A DNA stretch of 41,112 nt from Candidatus Magasanikbacteria bacterium RIFCSPHIGHO2_01_FULL_33_34 (lineage in GTDB: Bacteria; Patescibacteriota; Patescibacteriia; Magasanikbacterales; UBA922): positions 1 through 41,112 of the forward strand of contig MFPS01000002.1 in NCBI GenBank assembly GCA_001782825.1, given 5' to 3'. The notes below the pieces were generated by a model. That model was given only the letters and a program-made list of their open reading frames with translations, made no database searches and was not told the DNA's origin. Below are positions 8,357 through 16,838 of this stretch, one piece after another. Positions within the stretch are counted from its first letter, which is position 1; every line of letters begins with the position of its first letter. Made by a program: the position numbers and the translations under genes.

Positions 8357-9682
8357 ATGAACTTTTTAGAAGCAGAACAATTTTTGTTATCCCTCAGAAA
8401 TATACCCAGAAAAGACTTTATTAAAAAAAATAAAAACTGTCAAATATGTTTAGATAGACTAAACTATTTTTTGTCATTTTTAGGCAATCCCCAAAACAAA
8501 ATTCCTCATTATATACATATAACCGGTACAAGTGGTAAAGGTTCACTTACAACTTATTTACATTCAATTTTACACACCGCTGGTAAAAAAGTTGGAAGTA
8601 CCCAATCACCTCACCCCACTAAAATCACCGAGCATTGGAAAGTTGCTACAAAAAATATGACTGATAAAGAATTTGTAAATATAGTAAAAATAATCAAAGT
8701 AGCGCTTGAAAAATATATATCTTCTAATAAATATGACATAATATCATATTCTGAAGTTCTTACAGCTATCGGTTTATTATTTTTTTATCAAAAAAATGTT
8801 GAATGGGCAATAATAGAGGTGGGGCTTGGAGGTAGATATGACTCAACCAATATAATTCCAAACAAAGATATTGCAATTATTACAAATATTGGGCTTGATC
8901 ATGAAAAATCAATTGGGCCAACAAAAAAAGCTATAACTTACGAAAAATCAGGTATCATAAAACCAAATACAAAAATATTTACCATGGTATCAGATACAAA
9001 ATTATTAAATATAATAAACAATGAATGCAAAAAAAATATAGCTGATATTAAAATAATCAAAAAAAATAATTTTAAAATAATTAATTTTTCTATAAATAAA
9101 ACACAATTTAACTATCTAGATAATGAATATGTACTTACTACACCAGGAATTCACCAAATAAATAATGCATTAATTGCAATTGAAGTCTCAAAATACCTAA
9201 ATATACCTATAAACACTATTAAAAAAGGTCTAGCCAATACCAAACAAATATTGAGATTAGAATTGTTTTATAAAAACCAAATTATTCTAGACGGTGCTCA
9301 CAATAAAGATAAAATGAAATCAACCGTAGACTTTATAAAAAAAATCAATGAAAAAAATGAAAAAAATATTCATATATTAATAGGTTTTTCTGAAAATAAA
9401 AAATATAAACAAATGATTAAAATGATTTTGGATCTGAACCCAAAATCTATAGCTATTTCTAGAAATACAAATAATCCTTTTAGAAAAGTAGCCAGTCCAA
9501 TTGATATAAAAAAAGAATGTAATAAAAAAAATACAAACAATACTCTACATGTTTTTGTAGATCCAGAAAAAGCTTTAGATTGGTCAATGAAAAAAATAAA
9601 AAAAAATGATATACTACTAATCACCGGATCAATCTTTCTCAGTGGTCAAATAAGACCATTATTGACAAAAATGAAATTATAG
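8357..9682 (+). CDS. folC: FolC-type Mur ligase (folylpolyglutamate synthase family)
   Basis: 441 residues, very Lys/Asn/Ile-rich. The ATP-binding P-loop is ITGTSGKGSLTTYL. The Mur-ligase central domain shows EVGLGGRYDSTN and ITNIGLDHEKSIG, and the C-terminal ligase domain shows ILDGAHNKDKM. Known members add glutamate to folates, and bifunctional ones also make dihydrofolate from dihydropteroate. Which activity remains is not visible, since no other folate gene is in the window. There is a 3 nt gap from dprA and a 16 nt gap to topA. Confidence 0.88.
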   Translation: MNFLEAEQFLLSLRNIPRKDFIKKNKNCQICLDRLNYFLSFLGNPQNKIPHYIHITGTSGKGSLTTYLHSILHTAGKKVGSTQSPHPTKITEHWKVATKNMTDKEFVNIVKIIKVALEKYISSNKYDIISYSEVLTAIGLLFFYQKNVEWAIIEVGLGGRYDSTNIIPNKDIAIITNIGLDHEKSIGPTKKAITYEKSGIIKPNTKIFTMVSDTKLLNIINNECKKNIADIKIIKKNNFKIINFSINKTQFNYLDNEYVLTTPGIHQINNALIAIEVSKYLNIPINTIKKGLANTKQILRLELFYKNQIILDGAHNKDKMKSTVDFIKKINEKNEKNIHILIGFSENKKYKQMIKMILDLNPKSIAISRNTNNPFRKVASPIDIKKECNKKNTNNTLHVFVDPEKALDWSMKKIKKNDILLITGSIFLSGQIRPLLTKMKL

Positions 9683-9698
9683 GCTAGAGTAAAAAAAT

Positions 9699-12227
9699 AT
9701 GGCAAATAAACTCGTTATTGTAGAAAGTCCTACAAAAGCAAAAACAATTACCAAGTTTTTAGGCAAGGGATTCAAAGTTGAATCCTCTTTTGGACATGTG
9801 CGAGATTTACCAAAAAGTACTATGGGTATAGATATTGAAGGTAATACTTTTGAACCAGTCTACGAAATACCCAACACAAAAAAGAAAAAAGTAACAGAAC
9901 TACGCAAATTAGCCAAAGACGCTGATGAAATCCTATTTGCAACTGATGAGGACCGTGAGGGCGAAGCTATATCATGGCATTTAGCTGAACTTTTAAAAAT
10001 TAAAACTGACAAAGTAAAACGTCTGGTTTTCCATGAAATTACCAAAAGCGCTATAGAACAGGCTATTAATAATCCCCGACCGCTAGATATAAATTTAGTA
10101 GATGCCCAACAAGCCCGTCGTATTCTAGACAGACTAGTCGGATATGAACTATCCCCTCTTTTGTGGAAAAAAGTCAGATATGGCTTGTCTGCTGGACGAG
10201 TCCAATCAGTAGCAGTCCACTTAATCGTAGAAAAAGAAATTGAACGATCAAAATTTAAATCAAGTGAATATTTTGATCTAATTGCATCCCTATCATCTGA
10301 TAAAGAAAAATTTAATGCAAAATTAATTAGTTATAATTCATTAGCCATACCGATTGGAAAAGATTTTGATCCTGATACTGGAAAACTTAAAAAACCTGAA
10401 AACTTTACTTTACTTGATAATAATAAAGCAATTGAATTATCCAAAAAACTTTTAAATACTGAACCTTGGGTAGTATCTGAAATTAATGAAAAACCATACC
10501 AAACTCATCCATACCCACCATTTATAACTTCTACTCTACAACAAGAAGGCCATAGAAAATTAGGCTGGGGAGCAAAACAAACTATGCGTGTAGCTCAATC
10601 ACTTTATGAAAATGGATATATCACCTACATGCGTACTGACTCAGTCAACCTCTCAACCCAAGCAATTGACGCTGCACGAGACGCAGCTATGGAATTTGGC
10701 AAAGAATATGTAAGCACTGAACCAAAAAATTATACAAGCAAATCCAAAGTTGCCCAAGAAGCACATGAAGCAATCCGTCCAGCCGGCAGTTCTTTTATAC
10801 ATCCAAGTCAAATTCAAAAAGAAGTAAATAGCGATGAAAGTAAATTATATGAATTAATTTGGAAAAGAACAGTTGCCTGCCAAATGAAAAGCGCGCAATT
10901 GGTTAGTCTAACTGTTAAAATCAATGTTGAAAAAGCTGAATTTGAAGCTAAAGGTAAAAGAATTGAATTTGCTGGATATTTACGTGCTTATGTAGAAGGA
11001 ACTGATGATCCTGAAGCAGAACTAGAAGATCAAGAAATCACCCTACCAAAATTAAAAGAAAAACAAATTGTAAAAGCAGACTCTGTTAAACCAGAAGGAC
11101 ACACAACTCAAGCTCCAGCTAGATATACCGAAGCTTCGCTTATAAAAAAATTAGAATCAGAAGGAGTCGGAAGGCCATCAACCTATTCAACAATTTTGGA
11201 TACAATTATAGAAAGAGATTATGTTATCAAACATGGCAGTGCATTAGTGCCAACCTATACGGCAATGATAGTAGACCATTACTTACAAAAATATTTTCAA
11301 CCACTTGTCAATGTAAAATTTACATCCAAAATGGAAGATGATCTAGATGATATTGCCATCGGCAAAGAAAAATGGCGACCTTACATTAAAGAATTTTATA
11401 CAAAAAAATTTCACAGCCATATTAAAGAAGCTATGGCTAACGAAGAATACCCAGATATAAATATTGGTAAAGACAAAGACACTAATACCGATATTATTAT
11501 CAAATCTGGAAAATATGGACCATACTTACAGCGAGGTGAAGGTGGAGAAAATAATACTTGTTCCCTACCAGATTCATTAGCACCAGCTGATTTGACACTG
11601 GACTCTGCTATTGAACTACTAGCAAAACCACAAGGCCCTCAAATACTTTACAAAGATGAAAAAACTGGAAAAGATGTAACTCAAAGAACTGGCAGATTTG
11701 GCCCATATTTACAACTAGGTGAAGATGAAGAAACCAAAAAAGCCAAAAAAGTTTCATTGAGTTATGGTCCAAAAAAACTACCGATTGGAGCCAGTCTTGA
11801 TATAGATAATGTAACTAAAGAGCAAGCTACAAAAATTATTTCATTCCCATTAAATATTGGAGAAATTAATGGTGTAAAAGTAACAGCCAGTGTTGGCAGA
11901 TTCGGACCATACCTTAAAAAAGATGATGATTTTAGATCTATTCCAAAAGATAAAGATATTTTGACACTAACACTAGAAGATGCAAAAGAAATCTATGCCC
12001 AAGAAAAAAAAGGGCGAGGAAAACGAAAAACTAAGATTCTAAAAGAATTAGGCGAAGAACCAAAAACCTCAAAACCAGTCCAGATATTAGATGGCCCATA
12101 TGGCCCATATATTTCAAATGGAACTAGAACTTTTGCTCCAGTACCAAAAGATACAAATATAGAAGATATTACCCTCGCACAAGCGCTTGAGCTTATCAAA
12201 GAAAAAAAGGGTAAAAAGAAAAAATAA
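9699..12227 (+). CDS. topA: DNA topoisomerase I (type IA)
   Basis: 842 residues. It begins KLVIVESPTKAKTITKFL. The TOPRIM domain has FATDEDREGEAISWHL (acidic triad), and the active-site Tyr is in YITYMRTDSVNLS. Archetypal GRPSTYSTI follows near residue 490. The C-terminus replaces Cys4 zinc fingers with four RFGPYL/YGPYI-type repeats (near 605, 665, 730 and 800) and a Lys-rich tail. The enzyme relaxes negative supercoils through a 5'-phosphotyrosine link. The zinc-free repeat C-terminus is also known in other bacterial lineages. Confidence 0.97.
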   Translation: MANKLVIVESPTKAKTITKFLGKGFKVESSFGHVRDLPKSTMGIDIEGNTFEPVYEIPNTKKKKVTELRKLAKDADEILFATDEDREGEAISWHLAELLKIKTDKVKRLVFHEITKSAIEQAINNPRPLDINLVDAQQARRILDRLVGYELSPLLWKKVRYGLSAGRVQSVAVHLIVEKEIERSKFKSSEYFDLIASLSSDKEKFNAKLISYNSLAIPIGKDFDPDTGKLKKPENFTLLDNNKAIELSKKLLNTEPWVVSEINEKPYQTHPYPPFITSTLQQEGHRKLGWGAKQTMRVAQSLYENGYITYMRTDSVNLSTQAIDAARDAAMEFGKEYVSTEPKNYTSKSKVAQEAHEAIRPAGSSFIHPSQIQKEVNSDESKLYELIWKRTVACQMKSAQLVSLTVKINVEKAEFEAKGKRIEFAGYLRAYVEGTDDPEAELEDQEITLPKLKEKQIVKADSVKPEGHTTQAPARYTEASLIKKLESEGVGRPSTYSTILDTIIERDYVIKHGSALVPTYTAMIVDHYLQKYFQPLVNVKFTSKMEDDLDDIAIGKEKWRPYIKEFYTKKFHSHIKEAMANEEYPDINIGKDKDTNTDIIIKSGKYGPYLQRGEGGENNTCSLPDSLAPADLTLDSAIELLAKPQGPQILYKDEKTGKDVTQRTGRFGPYLQLGEDEETKKAKKVSLSYGPKKLPIGASLDIDNVTKEQATKIISFPLNIGEINGVKVTASVGRFGPYLKKDDDFRSIPKDKDILTLTLEDAKEIYAQEKKGRGKRKTKILKELGEEPKTSKPVQILDGPYGPYISNGTRTFAPVPKDTNIEDITLAQALELIKEKKGKKKK

Positions 12228-12281
12228 TTATAAGCTCTCCAATACCGAGGGTTTTTAATTATATTTACAAAGTATTAATAG

Positions 12282-12310
12282 TTGCAAAACTTAAAAAAAA
12301 CATATAAAGT
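12282..12310 (+). promoter_or_regulatory. Candidate promoter for rel
   Basis: TTGCAA (12282-12287), a 17 bp spacer and TAAAGT (12305-12310), 23 nt before the rel ATG. The 106-base gap after topA otherwise holds nothing recognisable. The -10 box is weak. Confidence 0.4.
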
Positions 12311-12333
12311 ATAAGAAGTTAAGCAATAAAAAT

Positions 12334-13809
12334 ATGAAGGAAAAACAAACCATCCAATCCTTAATAGACAAAATAATGACTTATAGCCCTGAGTCTGATT
12401 TGGATATGGTGCGTTTAGCTTTCAATTTTGCCGATGATGCCCACAGAGGCCAATTCAGAAAATCCAAAGAACCATATATTGTACACCCATTAGCTGCCGC
12501 CCATATTCTAGCAGATATGAGAATTGACCCTATTATAATTACTGCCACCCTACTCCATGATGTACCCGAAGATACCCATGTAACTCTCAAAGAAATTGAG
12601 GATAATTTTGGTAGTGAAATTAAAAACATGGTTGAAGGAATTACAAAACTTGGAAAATTGAAATATCGTGGAGTTGAACGTTATATTGAAAATCTTAGAA
12701 AAATGTTTATAGCCATGGCAGAAGATATCCGTGTCATGATAATCAAATTTGCTGACAGAATTCATAATTTACAAACATTAGACGCATTACCTCCCCAAAA
12801 AAGATACCGGATTGCGCTTGAAAGTCTAGAAATTTATGCACCAATTGCAAATCGACTTGGTATGGCTGAGATGAAAGGTCAATTAGAGGACCTAGCTTTT
12901 AGACATGTTTACCCAAAAGAATATGAAAGAGTAAAAAAATTGATGGACGAAAAATTACGTGGTAAAGAAAAATCTCTTGAAGGTGTAGAAAATATTTCAA
13001 AAGCTGAACTCATAAAATCTAATATAGAAGTAATTGATCTCAAAGGTAGAAGTAAAAGATTATATAGTTTTTATAAAAAACTCTTAAGAAAAGAAAATGA
13101 TATTACAAAAGTGTATGATGTAATAGCAATCAGAGTTATTGTGTCCAACATAGCTGACTGTTATGCCACGCTCGGTATACTCCACAATATTTGGAAACCT
13201 CTCAAAGGTAGAATCAAAGACTATATTTCACAACCAAAACCAAATGGCTATCAATCACTTCATACTACTGTTTTTGATGATCAAGGAGATTTAATTGAAT
13301 TTCAAATTAGAACACTGGAAATGCATGATGAAGCAGAATATGGTGTGGCAGCCCATTGGCATTATGACGAAAGAGGCTCTAGACTACCAGCCAAAGAAAT
13401 TCTCTGGGTCAAAGAATTAGCTGAGATTCAAAAAGATATTTTAAATAAATTATCTGATTTAGAAGAAATTAAAGTTGATTTTTTACAATCTAGAATTTTT
13501 GTTTTCACACCAAAAGGAGACGTTATTGATCTGCCAGAAGATGCAACTCCAGTAGATTTTGCCTACCACATACACACAGACATAGGCAAAAAATGCAATG
13601 GAGTTAGAATAAATGAAAAAATGGCACGATTAGACACTCCACTTAGAAATGGTGACGTGGTTGATATAATAGTTGATAAAAACAGAAAAGGACCAAATCA
13701 AGATTGGTTATCTTTTGTCAAAACTCATACCGCCAAAAATCATATCAAAAATCAACAAAAAAGTACCAGACTCACAGGTTGGTTAAAATCTGTTTTACCA
13801 AAAAAATAA
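12334..13809 (+). CDS. rel: Short RelA/SpoT-family (p)ppGpp synthetase/hydrolase
   Basis: 491 residues versus about 700-780 for standard long Rel. The HD hydrolase domain (about 25-200) keeps HRGQF, LLHDVPEDT and KFADRIHNL. The synthetase domain (about 235-360) keeps RIKDYISQPKPNGYQSLHTT and the EFQIRTLEMHDEAEYG block with AAHW. A TGS domain (about 395-460, IFVFTPKGDVIDLPEDATPV) follows, after which the protein ends. The conserved-Cys/zinc-finger and ACT regulatory domains are missing. Both activities look intact, so it is probably bifunctional. It makes and degrades the stringent-response alarmone. Confidence 0.93.
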   Translation: MKEKQTIQSLIDKIMTYSPESDLDMVRLAFNFADDAHRGQFRKSKEPYIVHPLAAAHILADMRIDPIIITATLLHDVPEDTHVTLKEIEDNFGSEIKNMVEGITKLGKLKYRGVERYIENLRKMFIAMAEDIRVMIIKFADRIHNLQTLDALPPQKRYRIALESLEIYAPIANRLGMAEMKGQLEDLAFRHVYPKEYERVKKLMDEKLRGKEKSLEGVENISKAELIKSNIEVIDLKGRSKRLYSFYKKLLRKENDITKVYDVIAIRVIVSNIADCYATLGILHNIWKPLKGRIKDYISQPKPNGYQSLHTTVFDDQGDLIEFQIRTLEMHDEAEYGVAAHWHYDERGSRLPAKEILWVKELAEIQKDILNKLSDLEEIKVDFLQSRIFVFTPKGDVIDLPEDATPVDFAYHIHTDIGKKCNGVRINEKMARLDTPLRNGDVVDIIVDKNRKGPNQDWLSFVKTHTAKNHIKNQQKSTRLTGWLKSVLPKK

Positions 13810-13843
13810 TAAGTTCTCTAAAAACATAAAGGCTTTATTTAAA

Positions 13844-13961
13844 AAGTCTGATAATTTTCTTTTTTACGGATTTGTTTACCACAACAGGCATCACCCTCGG
13901 AGCCTAGGCGAGAATCCTGCCTGCCGGCAGGCAGGGAGTAAAAAAGAAAATTATCAGACTT
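13844..13961 (+). repeat. Family-1 structured element, copy 1 (between rel and parB)
   Basis: Perfect 24 bp inverted arms (13844-13867 and 13938-13961; outer end AAGTCTGATAATTTTC) enclose a 70-base core. The core shares CGGATTTG, CCACAACAGGCA, CCTCGGAGCC and GCGAGAAT with copies at 19155-19258 and 23425-23530. The arm sequence is unrelated to the other copies' outer arms. This copy differs by carrying a 20 bp GC palindrome (13916-13935) where the others have GAGCGA. It lies between convergent genes and may double as a terminator. Confidence 0.8.
13916..13935. repeat. 20 bp perfect GC palindrome nested in family-1 copy 1
   Basis: CCTGCCTGCCGGCAGGCAGG is exactly self-complementary and very GC-rich in an AT-rich neighbourhood. 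Base composition and its absence from the two sister elements suggest a later insertion or a separate small repeat family. Confidence 0.8.
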
Positions 13962-14023
13962 AATTAAAATAGACAAATATAAATAATTCTATAATATTTT
14001 AAACAAAAGAATTTAAATAAAAA

Positions 14024-14887
14024 TTAAGTAAGTTCTTGTAACAAACGCTTTAACTCGTCTTTTGATGAATAATGAATAGTTATAGTTCCTTTTTTGCCTT
14101 TCTCTAAAATAACAACTTTTGTACCAAGACGTTCCTCCAGCAATTCCTCTTGTGCAACTACATTTGGATCTCGTCTTACAGAACCTTTTCTAGATTTATC
14201 TGTATTACCATATACCTTCATCTCAACATCACGAACAGTCATCTCTTCACCGATCATACTTCTGAAAACTCGCATTTGTTCTTTTTCATCTTTTAAACTC
14301 AAAAGTGCTCTTGCTTTGCCTGCGTTTATTTTTTTGTCTATCAAAGCTTTTTGAATTTCTTCTGGTAAATCTAATAAACGGATCATATTAGCAATCGTAG
14401 ATCTATTTTTACCAACTTGTTCTGATACTTCTTGCTGAGTCAAATTAAATTCTTCAATCAATCTTTTGTATGCAAAACCTTCTTCAATTGCATTTAAATC
14501 TTGTCTTTGTATATTCTCAATCAAAGCAAGTTCAAGTTTTTCTTGTTTGGTTGCAGAACGAACAATTGCTGGAATTGACACAAGACCAACAATCTGAGAT
14601 GCTCTGAATCTTCTTTCGCCAGCAATCAACTCATAGCCACCATCTGTTTTTTCAGTTACAGTGACAGGTTGCAATATTCCATGCTTTTTTATAGACAAAA
14701 CCAAGTCTTCCAAATCTTCGTGTGAAAAATACTTTCGTGGTTGCTCTATATTTGGAGATATTTCACTAATTGGAATATGCCAAATTCTATTATGATCATT
14801 ATCACTGACATTATTTGTTTCCATTCGGATAGTTTTTCTAATCTTTCCTTGTGGAATCAATGAATTTAATCCTTTTCCTAAAGCCAT
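14024..14887 (-). CDS. parB: Chromosome partitioning protein ParB
   Basis: 287 residues starting MALGKGLNSLIP, the classic ParB N-terminus. The ParB/Srx domain (about 35-125) holds IEQPRKYF, GILQPV and the CTP-binding GERRFRA motif, then ALIENIQRQDLN. A helix-turn-helix KorB-type domain (about 135-195, LTQQEVSEQVGKNRSTIAN) binds parS. A C-terminal dimerisation region (about 235-285) ends it. It loads as a CTP-dependent clamp at parS near the origin and is moved by ParA. It begins 9 nt after the parA stop, so it is co-transcribed. I saw no parS consensus in the window. Confidence 0.96.
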   Translation of the reverse strand: MALGKGLNSLIPQGKIRKTIRMETNNVSDNDHNRIWHIPISEISPNIEQPRKYFSHEDLEDLVLSIKKHGILQPVTVTEKTDGGYELIAGERRFRASQIVGLVSIPAIVRSATKQEKLELALIENIQRQDLNAIEEGFAYKRLIEEFNLTQQEVSEQVGKNRSTIANMIRLLDLPEEIQKALIDKKINAGKARALLSLKDEKEQMRVFRSMIGEEMTVRDVEMKVYGNTDKSRKGSVRRDPNVVAQEELLEERLGTKVVILEKGKKGTITIHYSSKDELKRLLQELT

Positions 14888-14896
14888 AATCTTATA

Positions 14897-15667
14897 TTAA
14901 TAATTACTATGCTTTTCCAAAATTTCACGCGCCAATCTTTCATAAGCTTTTGCGCCTTTACTCTTTGGATCATAATGTAATATACTCTTTCCAAAACTTG
15001 GTGCTTCTGCAAGACGCACTGTTCTTGGAATTATACTTTTAAAAATTGTATCAGGAAAATATCTATATAATTCATTCATAATATCTTCTGATAATTTTGT
15101 ACGTTTATCAAACATAGTAATAACCGCACCCAATATATTTAAATTAGGTTTTATATGTTCTTGAATAAGCTGAATTGTATTTAATAACTGACCCAATCCC
15201 TCAAGCGCATAATATTCAGCTTGAACTGGAATCAAAAGCTCATCGGCCGCAACTAGACTATTAATTGTTAATAACCCCAATGAAGGCGGGCAGTCAATTA
15301 TAATATAATCATATGCATGACGCACTTCCTCTAACAAATCTGATAATTTAAATTCTCTACGCTCAACATCCACAAGTTCAATATTTGCCCCAGCCAAATT
15401 TGCAGTTGCAGGCACAACTCGTAGTGAAGTATGATCGGTATTAAAAATAACATCATGAAAACGTTTCTGACCTGATAATGCCTCATAAATACCGTGCTTC
15501 AAATTGTCTCTTTGCAGACCTAATCCGCTTGAAGCATTTGCTTGTGGATCCATATCGACCAACAACACAAAACTACCCAAATCTGCCAAATAAGCGGCCA
15601 AGTTCATAGCTGTCGTAGTCTTGCCTACGCCACCTTTTTGATTAACAATAGAGACTATTTTTGTCAT
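14897..15667 (-). CDS. parA: Chromosome partitioning ATPase ParA (Soj)
   Basis: 256 residues. Deviant Walker A motif KGGVGKTTTAMN, with signature Lys11 and catalytic Lys16. Walker A' is LLVDMDPQANASSGLG and Walker B is DYIIIDCPPSLGLLT. ATP-dependent nonspecific DNA binding and ParB-stimulated hydrolysis move the origin region. The family length is normal. The promoter at 15677-15705 places the transcript start about 3 bases before the ATG, so the mRNA is probably leaderless. Start choice is firm because TKIVSIVNQKGG is the usual N-terminus. Confidence 0.97.
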   Translation of the reverse strand: MTKIVSIVNQKGGVGKTTTAMNLAAYLADLGSFVLLVDMDPQANASSGLGLQRDNLKHGIYEALSGQKRFHDVIFNTDHTSLRVVPATANLAGANIELVDVERREFKLSDLLEEVRHAYDYIIIDCPPSLGLLTINSLVAADELLIPVQAEYYALEGLGQLLNTIQLIQEHIKPNLNILGAVITMFDKRTKLSEDIMNELYRYFPDTIFKSIIPRTVRLAEAPSFGKSILHYDPKSKGAKAYERLAREILEKHSNY

Positions 15668-15676
15668 ACTTTATAC

Positions 15677-15705
15677 ATTATACACCAAATTGACATAACT
15701 TACAA
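15677..15705 (-). promoter_or_regulatory. parA promoter, interleaved with the tRNA-Leu promoter
   Basis: On the minus strand, TTGTAA (15700-15705), a 17 bp spacer and TATAAT (15677-15682). The -10 box ends 9 bases before the ATG. Its spacer contains the -35 box of the opposite promoter, so polymerase can occupy only one at a time. Confidence 0.75.
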
Positions 15706-15718
15706 AATAGGCTATAAT
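15690..15718 (+). promoter_or_regulatory. Consensus promoter for tRNA-Leu and the downstream metallophosphoesterase
   Basis: Exact TTGACA (15690-15695), exact 17 bp spacer and exact TATAAT (15713-15718). The tRNA 5' end lies 19 bases downstream. This is the best promoter in the window, as expected for a stable RNA gene. Confidence 0.85.
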
Positions 15719-15736
15719 TTATCTTATTATAATAAT

Positions 15737-15821
15737 GCCGATGTGGTGGAATTGGTAGACACGCACGACTCAAAATCGTGTGCCGCAAGGCATGTGGGTT
15801 CGATTCCCACCGTCGGCACCA
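15737..15821 (+). tRNA. tRNA-Leu(CAA)
   Basis: 85 bases with encoded CCA. The acceptor GCCGATG pairs with CGTCGGC with one G-U. The anticodon stem CACGA/TCGTG has loop CTCAAAA giving anticodon CAA (15771-15773). A class II variable arm TGCC-GCAA-GGCA and T arm GTGGG-TTCGATT-CCCAC are present. It reads UUG leucine codons. A coding gene begins 4 bases after the CCA. Confidence 0.97.
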
Positions 15822-15825
15822 AAGT

Positions 15826-16803
15826 ATGACCCTTTTTTACGATATTTTAATATTACTCACAATAATGATGACTGCAACCCCTGCAGTAATTTTACTATAC
15901 CATCGCTACAAAGATACAACTTCATGGGAAAGCAAACATAAAAAATTAAGTGTATTTATTTCCATATTACTACTACTTGGATCTTTTACTGTCATATATG
16001 GATCATTCATTGAGCCAAAATTGCTTGTTACAAATTATCAAGATATTGAAATAATTTTAAATGGAAACAGTATCAATGCCTTAATTGTGAGTGATATCCA
16101 TGTTGGAGATTTTAACCGAAGAAACGAGATTAAAAAAATTGCCAAACACATAGTAAAACTAAACCCTGATATTGTATTTATTGTTGGCGATCATATTCTT
16201 GCTACTCACAAAGAAGATGATAGACTAGATTATCTAGAAGAATTAAAAATAGTGGCTGATAATATACCAACCTATGCTGTGCATGGAAACCATGAATACG
16301 GCATTGGTGGAGCTGATGAAAATATTAACAAAAGGTACAAATTACCAAACAAAAGTATAGAAATAAAAAATATACTTGAAAAAATGGGCATGCACTACCT
16401 AGTCAATGAAACTGAAAAACTAACCATAAATAAAAGTGAATTTCTTTTATTTGGCGGTGACGAATATTTGGCTGATAGATTAGATTTTACAAGCCTAGTT
16501 GATATGCAAAAACAATACCCAGATTTGCCATCAATTGCTCTTATCCACAATCCAGCAGGCACACCTATGGCCAATGAAAATAATGTAGATTTCGTAATAT
16601 CAGGTCACACACATGGTGGCCAAGTAAGACTACCTTTTATAGGCGCAGCTATGAAAATTGAAGTTCCAATACCACTTGAATGGTATCAAGGGTTTAGTCA
16701 ATACAAAAATACTCAACTATTTGTAACAAGTGGTGTAAATGAATCAGGTGGACGAATCAGACTTTTTAACCCACCAGAAGTTGTAATGATGAATATCAAA
16801 TAA
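15826..16803 (+). CDS. Membrane-anchored calcineurin-like metallophosphoesterase (YkuE-like)
   Basis: 325 residues from the ATG at 15826; upstream in-frame codons belong to the tRNA and are not used. Two N-terminal transmembrane helices (about 3-24 and 35-55) precede a metallophosphoesterase domain. That domain has the complete dimetal motif set: SDIHVGDF, VGDHI, HGNHEYG, ALIHNP and SGHTHGGQVR. Relatives (YkuE/YaeI type) hydrolyse phosphoesters near the membrane, with lipid-linked substrates proposed. The true substrate is unknown. The only visible promoter is that of tRNA-Leu, so tRNA and mRNA appear to share one transcript and tRNA 3' processing would release the mRNA. Confidence 0.9.
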   Translation: MTLFYDILILLTIMMTATPAVILLYHRYKDTTSWESKHKKLSVFISILLLLGSFTVIYGSFIEPKLLVTNYQDIEIILNGNSINALIVSDIHVGDFNRRNEIKKIAKHIVKLNPDIVFIVGDHILATHKEDDRLDYLEELKIVADNIPTYAVHGNHEYGIGGADENINKRYKLPNKSIEIKNILEKMGMHYLVNETEKLTINKSEFLLFGGDEYLADRLDFTSLVDMQKQYPDLPSIALIHNPAGTPMANENNVDFVISGHTHGGQVRLPFIGAAMKIEVPIPLEWYQGFSQYKNTQLFVTSGVNESGGRIRLFNPPEVVMMNIK

Positions 16804-16827
16804 AAAACTGCTTATTAGCAGTTTTTT
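16802..16827. terminator. Bidirectional terminator between the metallophosphoesterase and dacA-type genes
   Basis: Stem ACTGCT / AGCAGT with loop TATT, extended by A-T pairs and flanked by an A run on one side and a T run on the other. It serves the two convergent genes. Confidence 0.85.
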
Positions 16828-16838
16828 ATTTTATAATT

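Noticed and set aside
14024-15667. parS site near parAB
   Set aside because: No TGTTTCACGTGAAACA-like sequence was seen on reading the region.
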